From NCBI RefSeq assembly GCF_032854445.1, contig NC_088300.1:66376984-66440983 (forward strand): a DNA stretch of 64,000 bases, given 5' to 3'. The notes below the pieces were generated by a model. It did not search any database. It saw nothing but the letters and a program-made list of their open reading frames with translations, and was not told the DNA's origin. The stretch is from Liolophura sinensis. Its lineage: Eukaryota; Mollusca; Polyplacophora; Chitonida; Chitonidae. The translations under genes and the position numbers were made by a program. Positions 37,701 to 44,999 of the stretch are shown piece after piece; position 1 is the first letter of the stretch, and the number at the start of each line of letters is the position of its first letter.

Positions 37701-39283
37701 AAATACCAAACAATAATTTGAGGACGGGTCCCAAATTAGGTTACTCCTTTTACCTTTGTTTCTTCTTCATTGACAGCATAGGAAAGTTCTGTTTCTTCAA
37801 AGCCGGTGGGGTTCATGCGCTGGTCTATGGCTTGCTGGGTGCCGGGCACATTGGGCTGTTCAGGAGAGTTAAGGCAGGTCTGTATCAAGGCTTTCCCACT
37901 TTCACTGGTGATCATGGGCTGGAGTTTGCGGGTGGCGAAAGTGTAAACATGTCCAGTCTCACTGGCCACGAGTAACATCACCTGGGTTCCGGTCAATGTC
38001 GACAATTCATATGCCTGGTTAAACAGAACAGGCGGTCAATTTCTATTAAAAATCAAACTGACTTCTACATCCCATTATTCGTTATTCAGCAGATATAAGA
38101 ATAATCTAGAGAAACACTGTGATATGTAATGACGTACAACAAAACATGTTGATTAAAATGTTAACTTTCAAGGTAAAATATTTGAACACAGTTACTTTTT
38201 CAAAACTATTATTCCTACACACATACATACATACCAAAATAACATAAGTTGAACTTGCATCATAAAAAACAACTTTAAGAGTACCAATAACATCATTCTA
38301 AAATTAGAAATAAGAAAAAAAAGTACAATGTAATTTACTCAACATAAATTTGAGTAAAGTTTGTGCTCCCAAATAAACAATCAGCTTTAATGATAAGCAT
38401 TTTGCAGAAGTAAAGGATACTACATGCTACAGGTGTAACTGACACTAACTTAGAGAAAATATTTTACATAAGAAATATGCAATACTATAAGTACATTCTA
38501 AATCAAAATGTTACTTAAACTTTACAACATATAGTTAGACATTCCCAAATTACTCTCTCCATGTTGCAGTGGAAGCAATCAGAACAGCTAGTTCTAAGCA
38601 ACATCCAAACAACGTAGTAAATGGAACACTACTTGTTTATATTATATCTATAATCGTACAAAAACAAAGTTGATCGACTTTTATAGCCACAGAAAAATCT
38701 AGAACGCAACTTTTTTCTTAGGTTATCTTGAGGACTCAAACGACAAGTCTGACCTGATTTTACCATTACTATCATCTACAGTGATTACTAAATACTCTAA
38801 GTCACGCACATAAAATGCATACCACACCTACAATTCTACATCACTTTGCGTTTCAAAACGCGTGACTCTTTAAAGTTTGTTTACCTTTTTCATTATGCCC
38901 GTTTTACGCTTGCTAAAAGTCGTGTACCGTCGAAGTTTGTTTTCAATAAACTCCATTTTAATCTTGACTCTGCCTTTTGTTTTCTTGCCCGGTTTGAGTC
39001 CGGTTGGTGCCCCATCCTGGCCCTGGGAGAGCTGTGCGTGCTGTCCCCCGATGACAGGTCCCTTGGACAGCCGCCCGGCCCCTCCCCCTCCTTCCGAGTC
39101 GGAGTCGGAATCGTCGTCCAAACCAGGGTTTTCCATGATCATAGTAACATTCCCTTTCAAGCCTTCGTTTGTCGGAGTAGTTTGAAGCACGGGACGGTTG
39201 ACATTCGCCCCATTCAAGCTGTCCTGTCCAATGTTTGCCTTATTGATCGTTACTAGGCCACCACTGTTCCGCAAATTCTGCAT
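22672..39283 (-). CDS. SRF: Serum response factor, complete 8-exon coding region
   Basis: MADS-box transcription factor that binds CArG boxes, CC(A/T)6GG, as a dimer in the nucleus and recruits ternary-complex and MRTF cofactors. Coding exons: 39283-38885, 38014-37754, 27958-27640, 25782-25675, 24889-24794, 23952-23770, 23262-23207, 22758-22672. Their sum is 1509 nt (502 aa plus stop), close to the 508 aa of human SRF. All introns are GT-AG and all phases agree (0, 0, 1, 1, 1, 1, 0). Residues 1-103 hold a Ser/Asp/Gly stretch (DDDSDSDSEGGGG). The MADS box and dimerisation region (about 104-195) are nearly invariant relative to vertebrate SRF, with RVKIKMEFIENKLRRY and KRKTGIMKK, then LVASETGHVYTFATRKLQPM. 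Exon 2 ends with the family's GFEET motif. Exons 3-8 encode a Gln/Ser/Thr/Pro-rich transactivation region ending AKKSRK. Intron 2 spans 9.8 kb. The acceptor of exon 4 is amplified in tandem. Confidence 0.95.
23207..23262 (-). CDS. SRF: SRF coding exon 7
   Basis: 56 nt, phase 1 to 0. Acceptor TATTGCCCAG, donor CCACAG/GTAACT. Encodes SQQYITIPVPVSLAGSPQ, similar to the VQIPVSAVQL segment near the vertebrate SRF C-terminus. Confidence 0.85.
23770..23952 (-). CDS. SRF: SRF coding exon 6
   Basis: 183 nt, phase 1 to 1. Acceptor GTGTTCAAG, donor CAAGCTG/GTAAGA. Encodes PGIVMYQTPQGVVYATP and LPDGSIFNFQQPA, which parallels the MMYPSPHAVMYAPTS / GDGSLTVLNAF segment of vertebrate SRF. Confidence 0.9.
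24005..24130 (-). repeat. SINE family 1, partial, in SRF intron 5
   Basis: TTTATTTATTTAT tail followed by CTCAAGAATATTTCACTTAT, GATGGTGGCCAGCATTG and CCATCCGCAGG. The tRNA-like part is absent. A second, more eroded copy follows at about 24227-24330. Confidence 0.75.
24794..24889 (-). CDS. SRF: SRF coding exon 5
   Basis: 96 nt, phase 1 to 1. Acceptor TTCTGTACAG, donor CTTCAAG/GTAAGT. It encodes a Ser/Thr/Asn-rich stretch from GALQQNTVTTDTGQS to NVNILQ. It is symmetric and could be skipped without a frameshift. Confidence 0.9.
24994..25135 (-). repeat. SINE family 1, partial, in SRF intron 4
   Basis: ACTCAAGAATATTTCCCTTA, GACGGCGGCCAGCACTACGG and CCATCCGCAGGTTGCTGG blocks in the order seen in the full-length copy at 53810-54086. 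Confidence 0.8.
25675..25782 (-). CDS. SRF: SRF coding exon 4
   Basis: 108 nt, phase 1 to 1. Acceptor CCTTGTAG before GTGCACCC; donor CTACAAG/GTAAGT. It encodes GAPITIPVQQNTSQISQPQ and continues to NQVVSLQ. Its first 36 nt are the exon-derived part of the tandem array at 25748-27326. Confidence 0.9.
25748..27326 (-). repeat. Tandem array of the SRF intron 3/exon 4 boundary
   Basis: About 28 head-to-tail units, mostly 58-59 bp with some 45-bp deletion variants. Read on the minus strand, each unit is GTGCACCCATCACAATCCC, TGTACAACAGAATACTCAG, then a pyrimidine-leaning stretch such as TTCGCTTCTGTTGCCTTGTAG-type ending before the next GTGCACC. The first part equals the start of SRF exon 4 and the second equals its splice acceptor. 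About 11 units keep an intact AG before GTGCACC (CTTGTAG, TTTGTAG or TTTGCAG types). The others read GCCGG, GCTGG or ACTGG, lacking AG. Three reading frames stay open over long stretches because few stop codons occur in the unit other than the TAG of the acceptor. Confidence 0.92.
27640..27958 (-). CDS. SRF: SRF coding exon 3
   Basis: 106 codons plus one base (phase 1). Acceptor TTTCAG before GCTGGTGAA; donor CAACAAG/GTACTA. Gln/Ser/Thr-rich, starting AGELQGIKHG and ending ITAIIQQ, typical of the transactivation region. Confidence 0.9.
27959..37753. other. SRF: SRF intron 2 (9.8 kb)
   Basis: No exon that fits the phase-0 junction is evident. Contents: SINE family 1 pieces (28882-29023, 29088-29150, 33055-33150), poly-C (about 30430-30449) and poly-G (about 35335-35351) runs, and GC-richer unique stretches at 30540-30800 and 32430-32760 whose role is unclear. 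Long first or second introns of transcription factor genes often carry enhancers, but nothing here proves one. Confidence 0.7.
28882..29023 (-). repeat. SINE family 1 with internal deletion
   Basis: The tail part (TACTCAAGAATATTTCACTT) is joined directly to the tRNA-like part (GGTGAGAGAATCCTGGGTCA, then GCGCTAACCAACTGAGCCAC). The middle of the element is missing. Confidence 0.8.
37754..38014 (-). CDS. SRF: SRF coding exon 2 (rest of MADS box and SAM region)
   Basis: 87 codons, AYELSTLTGTQV to NEEETK, between a TTAACCAG acceptor and a GTAAAA donor. It contains the dimerisation beta-strands (LLVASETGHVYTF) and GKALIQTCLNSP, hallmarks of SRF as opposed to MEF2. Confidence 0.95.
38666..38963 (-). 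repeat. Source copy of SRF exon 1 duplication
   Basis: The last 79 nt of SRF exon 1 with the adjacent ~219 nt of intron 1. Nearly identical to 40528-40813 (three substitutions and one 12-bp indel by eye). Confidence 0.9.
38885..39283 (-). CDS. SRF: SRF coding exon 1 (N-terminus and first half of MADS box)
   Basis: 133 codons from ATG to IMKK, followed by donor GTAAAC (phase 0). It splits the MADS box right after KRKTGIMKK. The last 79 nt and part of intron 1 are duplicated at 40528-40813. Confidence 0.95.
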
Positions 39284-39559
39284 CTTCCTGCTCCAAATTG
39301 GAATAATTTACCAAATACTCCGCTTGCTCATGTGGCTGCTCCGAAAAAGGCTATGTCAGCAGTTAATCGGCTGTGTACGCGCGCTATATCAAATAGTACG
39401 GCAGCCTTGTTTCGTCACTATTCGCTTCCCACGTTCAAAACGAACAGTGGCCTGATTAATTTATTGGTAAGTCAAAATGACTCGAATCAGATCAACATTG
39501 TTTATTAAAAGCGTTTATAACATCTGTCCGCGCTTTGGGCGGAGTGATATACATCTGGT

Positions 39560-39630
39560 GCACATATGGACGGCGAAGCCATCTTTGGTAATGCTACTTC
39601 CTATATATGGGCCGTACGTCCATGTATGGT
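39560..39630 (-). promoter_or_regulatory. SRF: Probable SRF promoter-proximal CArG-like sites
   Basis: CTATATATGG (39601-39610) and CCATGTATGG (39620-39629) each differ from CC(A/T)6GG at one position and lie about 320-350 bp upstream of the SRF start codon. A GCCATCTT YY1-like site sits at 39579-39586. Vertebrate SRF is known to be autoregulated through CArG boxes in its own promoter. Conservation of that loop here is inference. The transcription start is not defined. Confidence 0.4.
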
Positions 39631-40527
39631 GCATAAAGCCCGCCGCCGCCGGCTAAACAACCCAGCGATTCATGGCCAGGCACCGCCAAGCTCCTTTCAT
39701 GAATGGATGCTGGCGAATGAAGTGCTTGGAGTCAACACAATCTTGTTTTTGTGTCACCTCACTCGTAATTTGTCACGAAACTAATAAAGACATTATTTCA
39801 CCGACACTGAATTTATATTCACATTTGAAACTGAAAATATAAATAGACTACAGCATGGCGATAATCTCAATTAATAGTTAAAGTTAAACACTTCCTAATT
39901 AGATATACATATCGCAGTAGTAATGAAACATGCATACATGTGTTGATCGACCCGAGAATACTGTTACTTTGCACAGGCCCTGTATTACACGCCATTGCCC
40001 CTGCATTGGTGAATCCTTCGCTTTAAACACATGTGTTTGCCCACGATTGCATGGCGTTTGAAATACATGTAGGCCTGTGTCATTCTTTGTTGAATTCACT
40101 AATTCACTAAGACCTGGGATAAGGACAAGCAGTTGTGACTCCTAACTGTGAATACATGTAGGCCTATTTAGCATAGGTGTGTCCAATCTTAACAGAGTCG
40201 CCAGTAATTATGATTAACGCGTAATTTAAGTGCACGACATGCTGGCTAAAGTAATAAAGTATTACAGACTTGTTAGGCCTATTAGTACATAGCGTGCAAT
40301 TTGCAACTGTGTTTGATGGATCTACTGTCCACGCGATCAGGGCTATAGTTAGGCCTACAAGTACATTGGTCTAAGCATATATAGGCCTATAGGCCTAATA
40401 TTATGGCCTAGACTACAGACTAGGCCTATGTATGTATGTATATCATATTATGAACTACATGAAATAAGAGTCTCCTGTACACAAGTTCATATTGTTATAT
40501 ATAGGCCTATATATATAAAGTTGATAT

Positions 40528-40813
40528 AAAGTTGATGGACTTTTACAGCCACAGAAAAATCTAGAACGCAACTTTTTTCTTAGGTTATCTTGAGGACTCA
40601 AACGACAAGTCTGACCTGATTTTACCATTACTATCATTTACAGTGATTACTAAATACTCATAAAATGCATACCACACCTACAATTCTACATCACTTTGCG
40701 TTTCAAAACGCGTGACTCTTTAAAGTTTGTTTACCTTTTTCATTATGCCCGTTTTACGCTTGCTAAAAGTCGTGTACCGTCGAAGTTTGTTTTCAATAAA
40801 CTCCATTTTAATC
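40528..40813 (-). pseudogene. SRF: Duplicated fragment of SRF exon 1 (half MADS box) with its splice donor
   Basis: A 286-bp copy of 38666-38963, in the same orientation, about 1.25 kb upstream of the SRF ATG. It keeps the codons for IKMEFIENKLRRYTTF and SKRKTGIMKK and the GTAAAC donor, but begins abruptly inside the exon, so it has no start codon or acceptor of its own. Only three substitutions and a 12-bp deletion separate the copies, implying a very recent event or an assembly effect. If transcribed from further upstream it could be spliced in phase 0 to SRF exon 2. There is no evidence that it is. Confidence 0.88.
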
Positions 40814-42477
40814 GGTTACGTCGGTTATATTAGTCATAGGCAGATATCATTAAATTAGTAGTGGTGTAACTATAAGTAACAGCAGAAACCCATTAGGTAA
40901 TGAACTTCTGGTAACAGCATCACCTTTAGTTGTTTGGGATTTACAAGTGGCCAATTAGGCTGTGTTATTCGCTGTATATATAAGCCCATCCCCTGTTTTT
41001 GTGAGGGTACGTTGGTGGAATGGACCAGAAGGTTAATATGTATATGTAGGCCAATATATTGGTGACTATATGCATTTATGAGGTTATTGGTTCGAAACCC
41101 GGTCTTGGCTAATTTTTAGCATTAGAATCTGATATATACCAGAAATTGTAATGTCCAAGGTATATGTAACACATATGCTGCTATTCAATTGTCGTATGTC
41201 ATGGACATGTCGACTGTGCCGTCGTATACAGGTTAAGTCTTTGATTTGAATGGTGCAAATAGATGTATATAAATACTGGTCAACTCAAGTTAGTAAAAGT
41301 GGCACAATTTTGGGCACTTATACGATCAACTTTGTCTTTGAACTAATGCGTCCACGACTATACTCATTTGATTGGTATTTGATGTATGTATGCATGCATG
41401 TAACCAACTTAATGCATTTGCATGTATAACGGCATGCTCTAATACTTGACACTATTATATATTTCTGAAAAAAACTTCGAATATTGGCCTACAAAAGGGT
41501 TTTTGAATAAACTGAAAATCTATGCACATGACAGAAGAGCATGCGTAATAGCTATAGAGATGAGAATAAGGACATCATAAATATTGTCGGCCCATGTACA
41601 TATACCAGTAGATTAAAAATAAATTTGACCTGAGGCAATGCTCCTTCCCACGACAAACCGACCCAGTTTGCAATGCTGAACGGGCTCTCCAGAAGTTTAC
41701 TATAACAGTCTGAGTCAGCCGAACCCATCAGCTTGTCTGTATAGTAAAGCCGACAAATACCAACGTTTTACAAAGTTATACGCCCTCTCTAGAAACGTGT
41801 AGTAGGCGCAAGAAGTTTCTGTATACGCTTTTTCTTATGTACGCCCGTCTATACAAGTTTTGTTTTGTGTTCCTTTGGGTCACATGGAGGTGGAGTCCTG
41901 TCCCTATCTTTTTTCGGACATCTCAGCAACTTTTAGGTTAACTTAACTCATTTCAGTTGAAGCAAAGACAAACCGCTACATTTATTAGATAAAGCAGAAA
42001 TATATGAAATTTAATTTTTAAAATGGCAAGACTATATGCCATGCATGTGTTTTAATATTAAATAGTATACATGTATAATTATATTTTCATTGACCTAATT
42101 AATGGGTGTTTGGTTGGGCACCAATGTTCATTGTATTGTTAGTTTACATTACTACTGGGTAGTTTAAATACCATATCTAAAACATTTGATACATAAATCT
42201 GCTGAGAAAACAGTCAGCACATGCAATTGTGGCCTATATCACAACATATAGACCTGTGTTCAGTATGTAATAGTACAAAATTTGTAAATCTGTACATTCA
42301 TCGAATATTTGGTTTTCTTTGTGGATATGTAGATTTGTAATTGCTCTTTTCTTGTATTTTGTGTTCTTGTGTGTTTTCTTGTAAAGTGATTGTATGGTAC
42401 TTCCATGAGTAATTGTATAGATCAGTGATATTTAATATATTACAATCAACATCACTGCATATTTCTTTTTTACCTAA

Positions 42478-42655
42478 TCCTGCTTAAGTGATGGTGCTAG
42501 GGGGCGTGTAATTTACTACCTTTTAAGCATTTATATCCATGAACAATTAAAATAAAACCGTAACTGATGGGATAAACTGATCGGATACGTGTGACCATTT
42601 GACAGCTATCACACTGTCGTCGCTGGTCTGTTTTTACTATCTTATGCTGTACGTC
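42478..42655 (+). repeat. Dispersed repeat family 4 copy
   Basis: The best full copy: TGCTTAAGTGATGGTGCTAG, GGGGCGTGTAATTTACTACC, a central ATAAAACCGTAACTGATGGG and GTGTGACCATTTGACAGC. Matches 16806-16975 in reverse and 17905-18000 in part. Confidence 0.65.
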
Positions 42656-42699
42656 TTTGGCTATATATTAAGAGGACTGCACAATTATTGTACGTGCTT

Positions 42700-43042
42700 G
42701 AGTGAGTGCTTGGGGTTTAACGTCGTACTCAACAATTTTTCAGTCATATGACGACGAAGGAATCATTACGGTGCATGTACGTGTAATGTGCCTCCTTGTT
42801 GCAGGACGGATTTCCACCGCTCTTTTATTTAGTGCTGCTTCACTGAGACGACTTACCGAAGGCAAGTAAGCCGCCCGCCCGAGCCATTATACTGATACGG
42901 GTCAACCAGCCGTTGCTGAACGCCAAGCGAGGAAGTTACAACTTCCTCTTTTAAAGTCTTAGGTGTGACTCGATCAAGGATTGATCCTGGATCTACCAGT
43001 CCCGAAGCGGACGCTCTACCAACTGTGCTATCCGGGCCGGTC
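42700..43042 (-). repeat. SINE family 2 copy, full length
   Basis: Minus-strand order: tRNA-like head (GATAGCACAGTTGGTAGAGC as A box, GATCAATCCTTGATC near the B box), a body with the GGAAGTTGTAACTTCC hairpin and CTTGCCTTCGGTAAG, the CAAGGAGGCACATTACA block, then the CATATGACTGAAAAATTG tail and CACTCACTCA. About 340 bp, the most complete family 2 member here. Confidence 0.88.
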
Positions 43043-43087
43043 ACAATTATTGTAGTCTACTTCGATGCCATGTTTGATCGCGTGTGT

Positions 43088-43102
43088 TAATTACTGCTTT
43101 CA

Positions 43103-43172
<70 letters not shown>

Positions 43173-43234
43173 CTTACATTCTTATAAAACATAGATATTT
43201 GGTATAGGATGCCAAATCGTAATTACTGCTTTCA

Positions 43235-43290
<56 letters not shown>
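43088..43290. repeat. Two (TA)n microsatellites within a direct repeat
   Basis: TAATTACTGCTTTCAGGATA occurs at about 43088 and again at about 43219, each followed by 55-65 bp of pure TA. The direct repeat suggests a local duplication. Confidence 0.9.
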
Positions 43291-43293
<3 letters not shown>

Positions 43294-43479
43294 GAACTAT
43301 AATATGCGCGTTTTTCCATGTTCATGTTCATGGTACAGGCGCGTTTCCCCTTTTTTAATTTATTTTCACCAAAAAAAATATTCATAGCATTTTCTTGCTT
43401 TTTTTCTACAGCTGTATGTATGGATTTGGCATCCTATACCAAATATCTATGTTTTATAAGAATGTAAGCCTTATATATA
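43162..43479. repeat. Long perfect inverted repeat (57-bp arms)
   Basis: The arm at 43162-43218 (with GGCTTACATTCTTATAAAAC) is the exact reverse complement of 43423-43479 as far as I can read it. The 204-bp loop includes the second TA run. It could be the end pair of a small non-autonomous element or a foldback. No coding content. Confidence 0.85.
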
Positions 43480-43904
43480 GATGAAAACAATCCCGTGTTC
43501 ATCGAGAAAAGCGCACGTATGAGTCCATATACTGGAACATTTTATGACCATGCACAAAAGCTCCGAAATGGAACAATGGAACTTTGGGGATTGTTGGAAT
43601 CAATCTATATAGATTTCATTTCCTGTAACACCTTTTTCGGTAGAAAACGCGTAGAAGTCGAGGTATATTATAGATATAATTGGACATATGAACACATTTT
43701 CTTGGAAAATATTTTATACAACTATAATTCTAAGGCTGCGATTATATGTGTCACTCTTTTCTATAAATATCGACAAAATTAGTGAATAATATTCTAGTTG
43801 TTGACATGTCTCTTTCTGTAACTTTCCTGTATCCGATCTGCAATCGTAGGTATTGTAATGCATTTCAAGCCCCTCTCCCACCTTCAAGAGTAATGGCTAT
43901 ATTA

Positions 43905-44094
43905 TAGGTGCCCATCACGACGCAAGGGTCAACATCGGTCGTTATGAGTTTATGCTGGCTTTCTCTTAAGGCGTATAACTGTGAAGGCCTGCCAGTAATA
44001 TACTGTTGGTCGTTGGTTTCCCCCCGGCTCTGTCCAATTTCCTCTCACCACAGTGCCGGCCGCCGTCATGTGAATGAAATATTCTTGAATGGAG
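43905..44094 (+). repeat. SINE family 1 copy, plus orientation
   Basis: Degenerate tRNA-like start, then TTATGCTGGCTTTCTCTTA, a GGTTTCCCCCCGGCTCTG block, GCCGGCCGCCGTCATGTGAA and ATATTCTTGA. It runs directly into the family 2 copy at 44095. Confidence 0.7.
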
Positions 44095-44267
44095 TGAGTG
44101 AGTGCTTGAGGTTTAACGCCGTACTTAACATCAGTTTTTCAGTTATATGACGACGAAGGAGTCCTTATAGTGCATGTAATGTGCCTCCTTCCTCTTTTAA
44201 GGTCTTTTACGTGACCCGGTCTACCGCCCCGAAGCGGACGCTCGCCAGCTGAGCTACCAGAGCCGGT
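44095..44267 (-). repeat. SINE family 2, internally deleted
   Basis: Tail part (GAGTGCTTGAGGTTTAACGC, CAGTTATATGACGACGAAGG) joined to the head (CCGAAGCGGACGCTCGCCAG, CTGAGCTACCAGAGCC). The A box in reverse is well kept; the body is gone. Confidence 0.8.
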
Positions 44268-44289
44268 CTATACGGCACAGAACATCAAT

Positions 44290-44290
<1 letters not shown>

Positions 44291-44323
<33 letters not shown>
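44291..44323. repeat. Poly-A run (~33 bp)
   Basis: An uninterrupted A tract, flanked on both sides by ACATCAAT, a possible 8-bp target-site duplication of a small retroposed sequence or simple slippage. Confidence 0.8.
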
Positions 44324-44324
<1 letters not shown>

Positions 44325-44611
44325 ATCAATGACATTGGCTGTCATGGACAAGAAGGTGACGAGCACTACAACAATGTGGTACGAAGTAACCACGAAATAT
44401 GCTATATGGGTGACCAAGACAATATGTCACCATGTACCAAGATTATAGACAAGAATATAGACAATATATTGTTGCTACGTTGTTCTACGAAGTGACCATC
44501 AGATAATAATATGATGTATCAATAAATGCATTAGTACGACGTACAATGATTTATCAAGAATTCATATACCATACAGCAAGATGTGTATAAGTAAAATAAA
44601 TGGAGGTAGAT

Positions 44612-44876
44612 GACACGATGTTCGAGATTAGCGCGCTATCGCAGCGTAATGACCCAGGAGCCTCTCACCAATGCGGTCGCGGTGAGTTCAAGTCCAGCTC
44701 ATGCTGGCTTCCTCTCCGGCCGTAAGTGGGAAGGTCTGTCAGCAACCTGCGGATGGTTGTGGGTTTCCCCCGGGCTCTGCCCGGTTTTTCCAATCACCAT
44801 AATGCTGGCCGCCATCGTAGAAGTGAAATATTCTTGAGTACGGCGTAAAACACCAATGAAATTAATAAATAAATAC
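44612..44876 (+). repeat. SINE family 1, nearly full length
   Basis: tRNA-like head (TTAGCGCGCTATCGCAGCGT, then GGTGAGTTCAAGTCCAGC as B box), body (GCGGATGGTTGTGGGTTTCC, GGGCTCTGCCCGG), tail (GAAATATTCTTGAGTACGGC) and AATTAATAAATAAATA end. With the copy at 53810-54086 it defines a ~270-bp element. Confidence 0.9.
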
Positions 44877-44920
44877 TATATGATCAGTATCAGCTACTGT
44901 TGGCCGAGTTGTAATAGGAA

Positions 44921-44999
44921 GAAGACAGGCCATCTCACACCAATTTCCTGTGTGCCGATCCACAGGTGTCGCAGGTTGTTGTGAGATGGCCTGTCTTCT
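44921..44999. other. Stable hairpin with nested stem
   Basis: GAAGACAGGCCATCTCACAC at 44921 pairs with GTGAGATGGCCTGTCTTC ending at 44999: a 23-bp stem with a single mismatch. Inside the 33-nt loop, CCTGTG and CACAGG pair again. The size would suit a small-RNA precursor or an element end. No expression evidence. Confidence 0.8.

Noticed and set aside
38846-39256. 136-codon plus-strand frame opposite SRF exon 1
   Set aside because: Antisense shadow of the real exon, which matches the SRF N-terminus and MADS box on the minus strand.
42960-43042. tRNA-like sequence resembling a real tRNA gene
   Set aside because: A and B boxes belong to the head of a SINE family 2 copy; the cloverleaf is not complete.
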